In this document: positions 16,925 through 24,931 of the stretch, piece by piece
Numbering within the stretch: position 1 is the stretch's first letter
Layout of the letters: every line of letters begins with the position of its first letter
Assembly (NCBI GenBank): GCA_041690255.1
Contig: JAWLHU010000014.1
Coordinates: forward strand, 1 to 64,000
DNA length: 64,000 nt
Direction: 5' to 3'
Origin: JAWLHU01 sp041690255
GTDB lineage: Bacteria > Bacillota > Sulfobacillia > Symbiobacteriales > Symbiobacteriaceae
Notes under the pieces: generated by a model
Database searches by the model: none
The model's input: only the letters and a program-made list of their open reading frames with translations
Told to the model about the DNA's origin: nothing
Made by a program: the position numbers and the translations under genes

Positions 16925-17320
16925 GCTCGGGGAAAAGCAAAGACACCTCGCCCCTGGCCAGACAGCGCCACACGTGTGGTGCTGAAACAGCCAGGGACGG
17001 GGTGTCGTGTCAAGCGACCCCGCGGTGCCACCCTGCTTGACTGCGGTCATGAACCCATGCACCAGACGTCCCGGTGGAAAAACAAAGACTCCCGTCCCTG
17101 TCGGTCAGGGACGGGAGATACTTCCCGCGGTGCCACCCAGACGTTGGTGCCGGCATGCCGGCAGCCCACTTGCCTTCGGCTGTATCGGGCCGAACCCGAC
17201 CTGGTCTCCCAGGCCCCTCGCGAGATGGATCCGTTCCGTCGGACACCGGCTTGCACCAAACCGCCGGCTCTCTGTAGACCGATGTAGAACGACTGTCCCG
17301 GTCAAAGGGGGATATTGCTG
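16925..17320 (-). promoter_or_regulatory. Serine T-box riboswitch with two antiterminator/terminator modules
   Basis: One stem I (apical GAGCCGGCGG...GGTG...AGCCGG; candidate specifier TCC, a serine codon, at 17227-17229) is followed by a first T-box core (17123-17138) and terminator (12-bp stem, 17089-17117, then TCTTTGTTTTT). A second core, GGGTGGCACCGCGGGG (17018-17033), follows with its own terminator (17-bp stem of 16990-17006 with 16942-16958, then TTTGCTTTT). Only about 45 bases separate the first terminator from the second core, too few for a second stem I. The element controls the aminotransferase, nucleotidyltransferase and serA, perhaps on to serS. Confidence 0.87.
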
Positions 17321-17323
17321 GTG

Positions 17324-17352
17324 AGTATAGCACCCAACTGACTGGTGCGCAA
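17324..17352 (-). promoter_or_regulatory. Promoter of the serine T-box operon
   Basis: Minus-strand TTGCGC (17347-17352), 17-base spacer, TATACT (17324-17329). Initiation near 17317 fits the start of the T-box leader. Confidence 0.65.
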
Positions 17353-17378
17353 TAGCATTTCCTCAAATCAAACAAGTT

Positions 17379-17534
17379 TCAGCTAGAGGCAAGCTCAGCG
17401 GCACAGTTCGGATCGGTGCAGATCGCCTTCCCGGGAGTCTCTTTCCCGCAGACGATACACCGGCTTATCGGACCCGGTGCCCCCTGGTTGGCAGCCTGCT
17501 CTCCTTCTGGCTTCTGCACTCGGTTTCCCCTCAC
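17379..17534 (-). CDS. Small Cys-rich protein, possibly Gin/CsfB-like
   Basis: A 51-residue ORF starting with GTG just after AGGAGGGGG. The C-terminal half carries four cysteines: RCIVCGKETPGKAICTDPNC (C26, C29, C39, C44), a probable zinc site. The opening CIVCGK and closing ICxDxxC resemble the anti-sigma-G factor Gin, but the segment between the Cys pairs is shorter than I expect for Gin, so the assignment is tentative. It ends about 27 bases before the T-box promoter. The strong ribosome-binding site and the Cys pattern argue that it is a real gene. Confidence 0.5.
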   Translation of the reverse strand: MRGNRVQKPEGEQAANQGAPGPISRCIVCGKETPGKAICTDPNCAAELASS

Positions 17535-17694
17535 GGGACCCCCTCCTTGACTCCAGTTGGATGGGTAGTATATGCCGGTTCATCTCTTAACTCTCTGGAA
17601 ATTTTTTTCGCTGGCAGCGAAAGGAGATCGCCAGGGCGACGGAGAACCCATTATTTGTAAACCCAATTTCTGTCAGATGTGAGGGGTGGGTTCT

Positions 17695-18309
17695 GTGTCG
17701 TGGTTTCGCTTCCAGCGAATCGGATCGGAGTCCGGCTACACCTTGATTGAACTCCTGGCGGTCATGGCTGTGCTCATGTTCCTCTCGCTCTTCACCTTAC
17801 CGATCGTGGAGTATCTGTCAAACAAGGCACGGCTCACCGCCAGTCTGCAGGACCTGCGTGTCATCGAGCAGGCACTCGAGTCCTACCAGGTGGCCAAGGG
17901 TCACTATCCCGACCGGCTAGGCGATCTTGTGGATGATGGCTATATCAAGAGGGGTTTTACCTTCGAATCGCCTTGGAGCACCTCGGACAAACGAAAGTAC
18001 TACTTCTACGCGGTAGATGCGCCCGGCCAGGCCCACGCTTTCATTTTGGGCGATCCGGCCCTTCAGCCACCTGATAGCTGCAAGCAACAGGATCAGAGTG
18101 CTGTTCTGTACAAGGGGAAGGGCCACCCCCTGCCGTGCGGCATGCATCCCACGAATAAGGCCGCCTTCCTCTTCAGCCACTTGACGTTCCCTGACGGCGA
18201 ACCTGCGTCCTATCCGGACACACTCAGCGGCTACCGGGAAAGCTGCGACCCCACACGAGAGAAAGATATCTCAACTGCGGCTGCCTGTGTGGTAAAGACC
18301 GAGTCCTGA
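17695..18309 (+). CDS. Prepilin-like protein with type IV N-methylation motif
   Basis: About 204 residues. The N-terminus has a prepilin peptidase site: G14 followed by YTLIELLAV with Glu at +5, then a hydrophobic helix. The globular part resembles type II secretion pseudopilins at first (DLRVIEQALESYQVAKGHYPDRLGDLVDDGYIK). Four cysteines lie in the C-terminal third. The start at 17695 (GTG) has GAGGGG 8 bases upstream; a GTG at 17686 is an alternative. No other pilus or secretion gene is in the window. It is the only protein gene of the left arm on the plus strand, against replication direction, which suggests a later insertion. Confidence 0.85.
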   Translation: MSWFRFQRIGSESGYTLIELLAVMAVLMFLSLFTLPIVEYLSNKARLTASLQDLRVIEQALESYQVAKGHYPDRLGDLVDDGYIKRGFTFESPWSTSDKRKYYFYAVDAPGQAHAFILGDPALQPPDSCKQQDQSAVLYKGKGHPLPCGMHPTNKAAFLFSHLTFPDGEPASYPDTLSGYRESCDPTREKDISTAAACVVKTES

Positions 18310-18367
18310 TCTCACCTCGGCGGGCCGGGGCAGTCCCTCCCCATCCCCGGTTCACCATCACGATAAG

Positions 18368-18404
18368 GGCTGGCTCCCCGTGGAGAGCCAGCCTCTCTTT
18401 TCTT
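18368..18404 (+). terminator. Terminator of the pilin-like gene
   Basis: A 9-bp perfect stem (GGCTGGCTC at 18368-18376 with 18385-18393) followed by TCTCTTTTCTT on the plus strand. It lies between the convergent pilin-like gene and pdxT. Confidence 0.75.
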
Positions 18405-18407
18405 CTG

Positions 18408-18995
18408 CTACCGCCTCAAGGCCAGGTTCACGAACAACTGGTGTACCCGCCGATCATCGGTCAGTTCCGGGTGGAATGCTGTAGCCAAGTGGCGGCCATA
18501 ACGGACTGCCACAATTCTGCCCGCGTGCTCCGCCAGAACCTCCACGCCCGGCCCAACGGACGCAATGTAGGGCGCCCGAATGAAGACCGTGTGAATGGGT
18601 TCCGGACCGATAGCCGGCATATGCAGCGCCACTTCGGCTGAATCGACCTGGCGGCCGAAACCGTTGCGCTGTACCGCCATGGGGATTAGCGAGAGTCGTG
18701 GCTGGCTTTCTCTGCCGCCCAGGACCTCCGTCGCCAGGAGAATTGCGCCGGCGCATGTCCCGTACAAGGCACCACCTTGCTGCGCATACTCCGTTATCGC
18801 CTCCAGAAACCCATAGTGCTGCATGAGATCGCCGATGGTGGTGGATTCACCACCCGGCAAGATCAGGCCAGACAGACCTTGGAGGTCCTTGGGCCATTTG
18901 ACTGGTACGGGCTCAACCCCAACCGCCGCCAGCGCCCTCAGATGCTCAGGGACAGCCCCTTGAAGGGCCAATACACCAAAACGTGGGTGGCTCAT
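18408..18995 (-). CDS. pdxT: Pyridoxal 5'-phosphate synthase glutaminase subunit
   Basis: Class I glutamine amidotransferase that supplies ammonia to PdxS in the DXP-independent PLP pathway. 195 residues. It shows LALQGA at the N-terminus, the PGGEST motif, the nucleophile C81 in GTCAGAILL, and the His-Glu pair in FHPEL near the C-terminus. Encoded 3 bases after pdxS, so the stoichiometric complex comes from one mRNA. Confidence 0.96.
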   Translation of the reverse strand: MSHPRFGVLALQGAVPEHLRALAAVGVEPVPVKWPKDLQGLSGLILPGGESTTIGDLMQHYGFLEAITEYAQQGGALYGTCAGAILLATEVLGGRESQPRLSLIPMAVQRNGFGRQVDSAEVALHMPAIGPEPIHTVFIRAPYIASVGPGVEVLAEHAGRIVAVRYGRHLATAFHPELTDDRRVHQLFVNLALRR

Positions 18996-18998
18996 TGC

Positions 18999-19883
18999 CT
19001 ACCACCCCCGGGGCGCCATCTTCTCCTCGTCCTTCAGGGTGGTCACATTAATGCCCACCATTGGCTCCCCCAGGTCCTCAGAGATTTCGGCCAGGAGCTT
19101 CGGATCGCTGTAGTGAGCTGCAGCAAGAACAATCGCTCTGGCCCGCTTCGCTGGGTCTCCAGACTTGAAGATACCAGAACCCACGAAAATGGCCTCTGCA
19201 CCGAGCTGCATCATAAGGGCAGCATCCGCTGGGGTGGCTATCCCTCCGGCTGAGAAATTGACCACCGGCAGGCGACCGAGACGTTTGACCTCGCGGACCA
19301 GTTCGAACGGAGCGCTCAGTTCCTTGGCGATGGTCATCAGTTCGTCGTCGGGTGCTTGTACGACCCGGCGAACGTCACTGTTCAACTGCCGCATATGCTT
19401 GACCGCTTCCACCACGTTGCCAGTCCCTGGCTCACCCTTGGTGCGAATCATCGCAGCACCCTCACCAATCCGCCGGAGCGCCTCGCCAAGGTTCCGTGCT
19501 CCACAGACAAAGGGCACCCGGAACTTCTGCTTGTCGACATGGAACTGCTCGTCGGCCGGAGTGAGTACCTCCGACTCGTCAATGTAGTCCACGCCCAGGG
19601 ATTCGAGAATCTGCGCCTCGACGAAATGGCCAATCCGGCACTTGGCCATGACCGGGATCGTAACCGCCTCCATAATCCCCTTGATCAGCTTTGGGTCGCT
19701 CATGCGGGCGACTCCACCGGTCACGCGAATATCCGCCGGTACGCGCTCCAGCGCCATGACGGCGACAGCCCCGGCCTTCTCTGCAATCACAGCCTGCTCG
19801 GGGGTGACGACATCCATAATCACGCCGCCCTTGAGCATTTCGGCCAACCCCACCTTGACCTTCCAGGTCCCTTGTTCAGACAT
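18999..19883 (-). CDS. pdxS: Pyridoxal 5'-phosphate synthase synthase subunit
   Basis: Builds PLP from ribose-5-phosphate, glyceraldehyde-3-phosphate and ammonia delivered by PdxT. 294 residues, TIM barrel, dodecameric in the family. Highly conserved stretches are KGGVIMDVV, ALERVPADIR, MAKCRIGHFVEAQ (active-site Lys), VNFSAGGIATPADAALMMQLGA and GSGIFKS. The position next to gyrA and serS is as in Bacillus. Start ATG at 19883 follows GGGAGG. Confidence 0.98.
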   Translation of the reverse strand: MSEQGTWKVKVGLAEMLKGGVIMDVVTPEQAVIAEKAGAVAVMALERVPADIRVTGGVARMSDPKLIKGIMEAVTIPVMAKCRIGHFVEAQILESLGVDYIDESEVLTPADEQFHVDKQKFRVPFVCGARNLGEALRRIGEGAAMIRTKGEPGTGNVVEAVKHMRQLNSDVRRVVQAPDDELMTIAKELSAPFELVREVKRLGRLPVVNFSAGGIATPADAALMMQLGAEAIFVGSGIFKSGDPAKRARAIVLAAAHYSDPKLLAEISEDLGEPMVGINVTTLKDEEKMAPRGW

Positions 19884-19933
19884 GATAGACAGCCTCCCTG
19901 ATCACCATTTTGCCCTGAATAGCTCCTCCTCCC

Positions 19934-19962
19934 ATGCTAGGTTCTGCAAATTGGTCTGTAAA
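19934..19962 (-). promoter_or_regulatory. Candidate pdxST promoter
   Basis: Minus-strand TTTACA (19957-19962), 17-base spacer, TAGCAT (19934-19939), about 50 bases upstream of pdxS. The gyrA terminator lies further upstream, so pdxST need their own promoter. Confidence 0.5.
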
Positions 19963-20022
19963 CGTCCAACCACTCAAGATCTTTGGACCGATCCAATCGA
20001 ATAACGATTTGGCTGGCCTCGC

Positions 20023-20056
20023 AAAAAGAAAGAGACCCCTGGACTAATCCAGGGGC
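20023..20056 (-). terminator. gyrA terminator
   Basis: An 8-bp stem (CCCCTGGA at 20036-20043 with 20048-20055), a 4-base loop, then TCTCTTTCTTTTT on the minus strand, just after the gyrA stop. Confidence 0.85.
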
Positions 20057-20069
20057 CTCCCTTCTACCG

Positions 20070-22535
20070 TCAGGCCTCGTCCTCGTCTTCCTTCGTTACA
20101 ACCTGAGCCACAGCCGAAACCTTATCGTCGGCGTCCAGGTTCATGAGCTGGACGCCCTGGGTCGGCCGGCCGGTCTGACGAATCTCCTTTACCGGAATCC
20201 GAATCAGCACGCCCTGTTCAGAGACGAGGATCAGATCGTTGCCCTCCGTGACCACGCGAACCGCTACCAGGCTGCCGTGCTTCTCCTGGATCAGCTTGAT
20301 CGTGGTGACACCCCGGGCGCCTCGCTTGTACGACGGGTACTCTGCAAGCGGGGTCCGCTTGCCCACACCCGTCTCGGTGACCACGAGCAGGTCGGCGTTC
20401 TGGTTGACGACGTCCATGCCGACAACGTAATCGTTGCCGCCACCCAGTTCCATGCCCTTCACACCGCGGGTGTCCCGGCCCATAGGCCGCACATCTTCCT
20501 CGTGGAAGCGGATGGCATAGCCGGCGCTGGAGACGAGGATGATCTCCTCATTCCCGTTGGTGAGGCGGACGCCGATCAGCGAGTCGCCTTCCTCCAGCTT
20601 AATGGCGATTATCCCGGTAGAGCGTACGTTTTGGTACTCCTCCAGCAGCGTCTTCTTTACGACACCATACTTCGTGGCGAAGAACAGCAAGGAGTCTTCC
20701 CCACCCGTCTCCTTGACCGGGATAACCGTGTTCACCTTTTCGCCGGCGTTCAGCGGCAGCAGGTTGATGATCGCTGTGCCGCGCGCTTGGCGGGAGCCTT
20801 CCGGAATCTCGTGGCACTTGATCCGGAAGACTCGGCCCTGATCGGTGAAAAACATCATGAAATGATGGGTTGTGGTAATGAAGAGGTGTTCAATGAAATC
20901 CTCTTCCTTCGTCCCGGCCCCCTGGACCCCACGCCCGCCACGCTTTTGCTGGCGATAGGTGGAGACCGGCACCCGCTTGATGTACCCCGAGTGCGAGATT
21001 GTGACAACCACATCTTCTTCAGCGATCAGGTCCTCGACATCAATCTCCCCATCGTCCGCTGTGATCTTGGTCCGACGGGGATCGGCGAATTTCTTCTTGA
21101 TCTCGCCGAGCTCCTGCTTAATGATGTCATACTGCATCTTCGGTGAAGCCAGCACCGCCCGCAGGTAAGCGATCCGGTCCTGCAGCTCGTTATACTCCTC
21201 CTGAAGCTTCTCACGTTCCAGGGCAGTGAGGCGGCGCAGTTGCATGTCCAGAATGTGCTGCGCTTGGATTTCGGTAAAACCGAAGTTGTTCTGCAGTCGG
21301 TTGCGAGCCTCGTCCGTCGTAGGCGAAGAACGAATGGTCGCAACGATCTCATCGATAATGTCGAGCGCCTTGAGAAGGCCTTCCAAGATATGCGCCCGAG
21401 CCAGCGCCTTGTTCAGATCGAACTGCGTGCGGCGCACGATCACCTCGATCTGATGCTGGAGGTAGTAGTGGAGCATCTGCTTCAGGTTGAGCACCTGGGG
21501 CCTGTCATCCACCAGGGCTAGCATGTTGATGCTGAAGTTCTGCTGCAGTGCCGTGTACTTGAAGAGTTGGTTGAGGAGGACATGCGCGTTCACGTCGCGC
21601 CGCAGCTCAATGGCAATGCGCAGACCAGTCCGGTCGGACTCATCACGCAGGTCAGTAATCCCCTCCAGCTTCTTCTCACGGTGCAGTTCGGCAATCCGTT
21701 CGATCAGCCGGGCCTTGTTCACGTTATAGGGAATCTCAGTAAAGACAATGCGGTTCTTCCCATTGGCCATCGTCTCAATCTGGCTCTTGGCGCGCATTGT
21801 GACAGAACCCTTGCCGGTCTGAAACGCCTTGCGGATTCCCTCTCGGCCCAGGATTGTGGCTCCAGTTGGGAAGTCCGGCCCTTTGATAACAGCGTTTAGT
21901 TCCTCAATGGAGACGTCATCGTTCGCCTCACGCCGGTCGATCATGAGGCTGATGCCATCGATGACCTCACCAAGGTTATGCGGCGGGATGTTCGTTGCCA
22001 TACCGACAGCGATACCAGTTGAGCCGTTCACCAGAAGGTTCGGGAAGCGAGCAGGGAGCACGGTCGGCTCCTTCTCGCTGTTATCAAAGTTGTCTTCGAA
22101 GTCGACGGTGTCCTTCTCAATGTCGGTCAGCATTTCGCCGGCCAACTTGGAGAGACGGGCCTCTGTGTACCGCATGGCAGCCGCGGGATCACCGTCGACC
22201 GAACCAAAGTTGCCCTGACCGTCAACCAGTGGGTTGCGCAGGACGAAGTCCTGGGCCATGCGGACCATGGTGTCATAAATGGCAGAGTCTCCATGCGGAT
22301 GATACTTACCCAGCACGTTGCCAACCGTATTGGCCGACTTGCGGTAGGGCTTGTCACCCGTGTTACCCGCCTCGAACATGGAGTAAAGAATTCGGCGCTG
22401 AACCGGCTTCAGGCCGTCCCGCACGTCAGGGAGCGCCCGGCCTTTAATGACCGACATGGCGTATGTGAGGTACGAGGTCTCCATCTCGCTCTTGAGGTCT
22501 TTGGGAAGGGTCCTCTGTGCGAAGTCTCCGGCCAC
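20070..22535 (-). CDS. gyrA: DNA gyrase subunit A
   Basis: Breakage-reunion subunit of the type II topoisomerase that introduces negative supercoils. 821 residues, normal. The N-terminal winged-helix domain carries the catalytic Tyr in RYTEARLSKLA, and the quinolone-determining region is GDSAIYDTMVRMAQ. The C-terminal beta-pinwheel includes the GyrA box (QKRGGRGVQG), the mark of gyrase rather than topoisomerase IV. It follows gyrB by 82 bases and ends at a strong terminator. Confidence 0.98.
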   Translation of the reverse strand: MAGDFAQRTLPKDLKSEMETSYLTYAMSVIKGRALPDVRDGLKPVQRRILYSMFEAGNTGDKPYRKSANTVGNVLGKYHPHGDSAIYDTMVRMAQDFVLRNPLVDGQGNFGSVDGDPAAAMRYTEARLSKLAGEMLTDIEKDTVDFEDNFDNSEKEPTVLPARFPNLLVNGSTGIAVGMATNIPPHNLGEVIDGISLMIDRREANDDVSIEELNAVIKGPDFPTGATILGREGIRKAFQTGKGSVTMRAKSQIETMANGKNRIVFTEIPYNVNKARLIERIAELHREKKLEGITDLRDESDRTGLRIAIELRRDVNAHVLLNQLFKYTALQQNFSINMLALVDDRPQVLNLKQMLHYYLQHQIEVIVRRTQFDLNKALARAHILEGLLKALDIIDEIVATIRSSPTTDEARNRLQNNFGFTEIQAQHILDMQLRRLTALEREKLQEEYNELQDRIAYLRAVLASPKMQYDIIKQELGEIKKKFADPRRTKITADDGEIDVEDLIAEEDVVVTISHSGYIKRVPVSTYRQQKRGGRGVQGAGTKEEDFIEHLFITTTHHFMMFFTDQGRVFRIKCHEIPEGSRQARGTAIINLLPLNAGEKVNTVIPVKETGGEDSLLFFATKYGVVKKTLLEEYQNVRSTGIIAIKLEEGDSLIGVRLTNGNEEIILVSSAGYAIRFHEEDVRPMGRDTRGVKGMELGGGNDYVVGMDVVNQNADLLVVTETGVGKRTPLAEYPSYKRGARGVTTIKLIQEKHGSLVAVRVVTEGNDLILVSEQGVLIRIPVKEIRQTGRPTQGVQLMNLDADDKVSAVAQVVTKEDEDEA

Positions 22536-22617
22536 AGAATTGTCCTCCTAAGCAGGTGAGAGTAGGCACCTCCGGAGTGGAGGAGCCAGGTTGACTGTCC
22601 GTCGCCAGACGGTCGGA

Positions 22618-24579
22618 TTAGCCGATGGTGTCCAGGTTCTGCACCAGGTGGGCATTCCGCTCGATGAACTCGCGACGTGGTTCAACCTTGTCACCCATGA
22701 GGATTTCGAAGGTTGTGTCGGCCTCCATAGCATCCTCCAACGAGACCTTGAAAAGCGTTCGCTTGGCCGGATCCATGGTGGTCTCCCAGAGCTGCTCCGG
22801 GTTCATCTCGCCCAGACCCTTATATCGCTGCGGTTTGTCGCTCACGCCGCCAATGCGGGAAATGATCTGGTCCTTCTCGTCGTCGGAGTAAGCGTAGTAG
22901 GTCTGCTTCCCCTTCTTGATCATGTAGAGCGGGGGATTGGCAATATAGACAAAGCCTGCTTCAATAAGCGGCTTCATATAGCGGTACAAGAAGGTAAGCA
23001 GGAGCGTCCGGATATGGCTTCCGTCCACGTCGGCGTCACTCATGAGAATCACTTTGTGGTATCGGCACTTAGCGACATCGAAATCATCCCCAATGCCGGT
23101 ACCGAGCGCTGTAATAAGCGTCCGGACTTCGTCGTGGGAGAGGATCTTGTCGAGCCGGGCCTTCTCGACGTTGATGATCTTGCCCTTCAGGGGAAGGATC
23201 GCCTGCGTCCTGCGATCGCGTCCCATCTTTGCGGAGCCGCCTGCCGAATCACCCTCGACGAGGAAGAGTTCGGACTCAGCCGGGTCCTTGGAAGAACAGT
23301 CGGTGAGCTTGCCAGGGAGGGCGGTAATCTCCAATGCACTCTTGCGGCGCACCAGGTCGCGGGCCTTGCGAGCCGCCTCACGAGCCCGGGAGGCCGCCAC
23401 CGACTTCTCGATGATCTTCTTGGCGACAGAGGGATTCTCTTCGAGGAAATCCGACAGCTTGTCCGAGACGACACTGGCCGTGAAGGTCTCCATTTCCGAG
23501 GAGCCCAACTTGGTCTTGGTCTGGCCCTCGAACTGCGGATTCTGCAGTTTCACAGAGAGAATGGCCGTCATGCCCTCACGAATATCCTCGCCAGAAAGGT
23601 TATCCTCGTTCTCCTTCAGGATCTTGTTCTTGCGGGCATACGTATTAATCACACGAGTGAGGGCCGTCTTCAGGCCCGTCTCGTGAGTACCACCCTCAAT
23701 GGTCCGAATGTTGTTTGCGTAGCTGTATATGTTCTCGCTGTAGCTATCCGTGTACTGAATCGCTAACTCCAACTCTTGCGTGTCTGTGGACTGGCAGATG
23801 TAGATCGGCTTGGTATGCAAAGGCTCGCGAGTACGGTTCAGATACTGAACAAACGACTGGAGGCCGTCCTTATACTTGAACCGATACTCCTGGTTGGACC
23901 GTTCATCCCTGAAGTGAATGAACAACCCTTGGTTCAGGAACGCGGTATCACGCAGACGGCTAATGACCACGTCTGCGTCAAAACTGGTCGTCTCAAAAAT
24001 GGTTTCATCTGGCCAGAAGCGAACGTAAGTGCCGTGCTCGGTCGTATCGCCAATGCGCCTCAGATCGTACCGGGCATTGCCTCCGTCACCGAACTCGATC
24101 TCCCAGATACCACCCTTGGTACAGACTTTTACATAAAGCCGGCTCGAAAGGGCGTTCACCACAGAGGCGCCGACACCGTGTAGACCACCGGAAACCTTAT
24201 AGGCACCGCCGCCGAACTTACCACCGGCATGAAGTACCGTGTAGACCGTCTCAACGGTTGACTTACCTGTCTTGGAGTGGAGATCGACAGGAATGCCGCG
24301 GCCATTGTCTTGCACCGAAATGGACTCATCATCATGGATAGTGACCGTGATCGTATCACAGACACCGGCCAGGCGCTCGTCCACCGCATTGTCCACGATC
24401 TCCCAGATCAGGTGGTGCAAGCCCCGGGCCGATGTGCCGCCAATGTACATGCCTGGACGCCGCCGAACAGCCTCCAGACCTTCAAGCACCTGAATCTGCT
24501 CCCCGGTATAATCCGTGGAGGACTGGGTATTCATGTGCTGGCCGACATCGGTCAGGTTCTGGTCCTTTTCCTCAGCCAC
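22618..24579 (-). CDS. gyrB: DNA gyrase subunit B
   Basis: ATPase subunit of gyrase, 653 residues, standard for Firmicutes. It shows a GHKL ATPase domain (EIVDNAVDERLAG, DNGRGIPVD, GGLHGVGASVVNALS), a transducer, and the Toprim motif LVEGDSAGGSAKMGRDRRTQAILPLKGK. Start ATG at 24579 follows GGGAGGAACC. A promoter lies about 45 bases upstream, so gyrBA may be transcribed separately from the dnaA operon. Confidence 0.98.
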   Translation of the reverse strand: MAEEKDQNLTDVGQHMNTQSSTDYTGEQIQVLEGLEAVRRRPGMYIGGTSARGLHHLIWEIVDNAVDERLAGVCDTITVTIHDDESISVQDNGRGIPVDLHSKTGKSTVETVYTVLHAGGKFGGGAYKVSGGLHGVGASVVNALSSRLYVKVCTKGGIWEIEFGDGGNARYDLRRIGDTTEHGTYVRFWPDETIFETTSFDADVVISRLRDTAFLNQGLFIHFRDERSNQEYRFKYKDGLQSFVQYLNRTREPLHTKPIYICQSTDTQELELAIQYTDSYSENIYSYANNIRTIEGGTHETGLKTALTRVINTYARKNKILKENEDNLSGEDIREGMTAILSVKLQNPQFEGQTKTKLGSSEMETFTASVVSDKLSDFLEENPSVAKKIIEKSVAASRAREAARKARDLVRRKSALEITALPGKLTDCSSKDPAESELFLVEGDSAGGSAKMGRDRRTQAILPLKGKIINVEKARLDKILSHDEVRTLITALGTGIGDDFDVAKCRYHKVILMSDADVDGSHIRTLLLTFLYRYMKPLIEAGFVYIANPPLYMIKKGKQTYYAYSDDEKDQIISRIGGVSDKPQRYKGLGEMNPEQLWETTMDPAKRTLFKVSLEDAMEADTTFEILMGDKVEPRREFIERNAHLVQNLDTIG

Positions 24580-24621
24580 TGAGGTTCCTCCCTCATTGGA
24601 TATCGCTTCTATATCAGAGCA

Positions 24622-24650
24622 ATGTTAGCACACTGTGTGAGTTCTCACAA
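24622..24650 (-). promoter_or_regulatory. Candidate gyrBA promoter
   Basis: Minus-strand TTGTGA (24645-24650), 17-base spacer, TAACAT (24622-24627), between remB and gyrB. Confidence 0.55.
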
Positions 24651-24661
24651 GTGACAGACCC

Positions 24662-24931
24662 TTAGAGAACGAAATCGAGGTTAGGGTTGTTGGACAGGAA
24701 ATCGCATCGCTTCTTCAGGGTCAGCGAGGAGATCGGGGAGAGAAAGGCCTCCTTATCGGTCAATACCAGACTCTTTGCGTCCCCGCCTGATATGTCGGTT
24801 ACCCGCCGCTGTGCCCTTAACTGGGCAATGAATTCCCGTGTCGAATCGGTGGAGCCCGTGCTCTTTAGATCCAGGATAGCGACCACCCGCTTGAGGCTCA
24901 CAACCACATCGGTTCCGACATGCAGAAACAT
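24662..24931 (-). CDS. remB: RemB/YaaB family extracellular-matrix regulator
   Basis: An 89-residue protein resembling RemB (YaaB), which in Bacillus helps to activate biofilm-matrix genes, probably by binding DNA. The N-terminus MFLHVGTDVVVSLKRVVAILDLKST and the C-terminal PISSLTLKKRCDFL match the family pattern. Its ATG overlaps the recF stop by one base (TAATG). The recF-remB-gyrB order is conserved in Firmicutes. Confidence 0.88.
   Translation of the reverse strand: MFLHVGTDVVVSLKRVVAILDLKSTGSTDSTREFIAQLRAQRRVTDISGGDAKSLVLTDKEAFLSPISSLTLKKRCDFLSNNPNLDFVL

Noticed and set aside
22591..23766. Plus-strand open frame opposite gyrB
   Set aside because: Shadow of gyrB; no domain.
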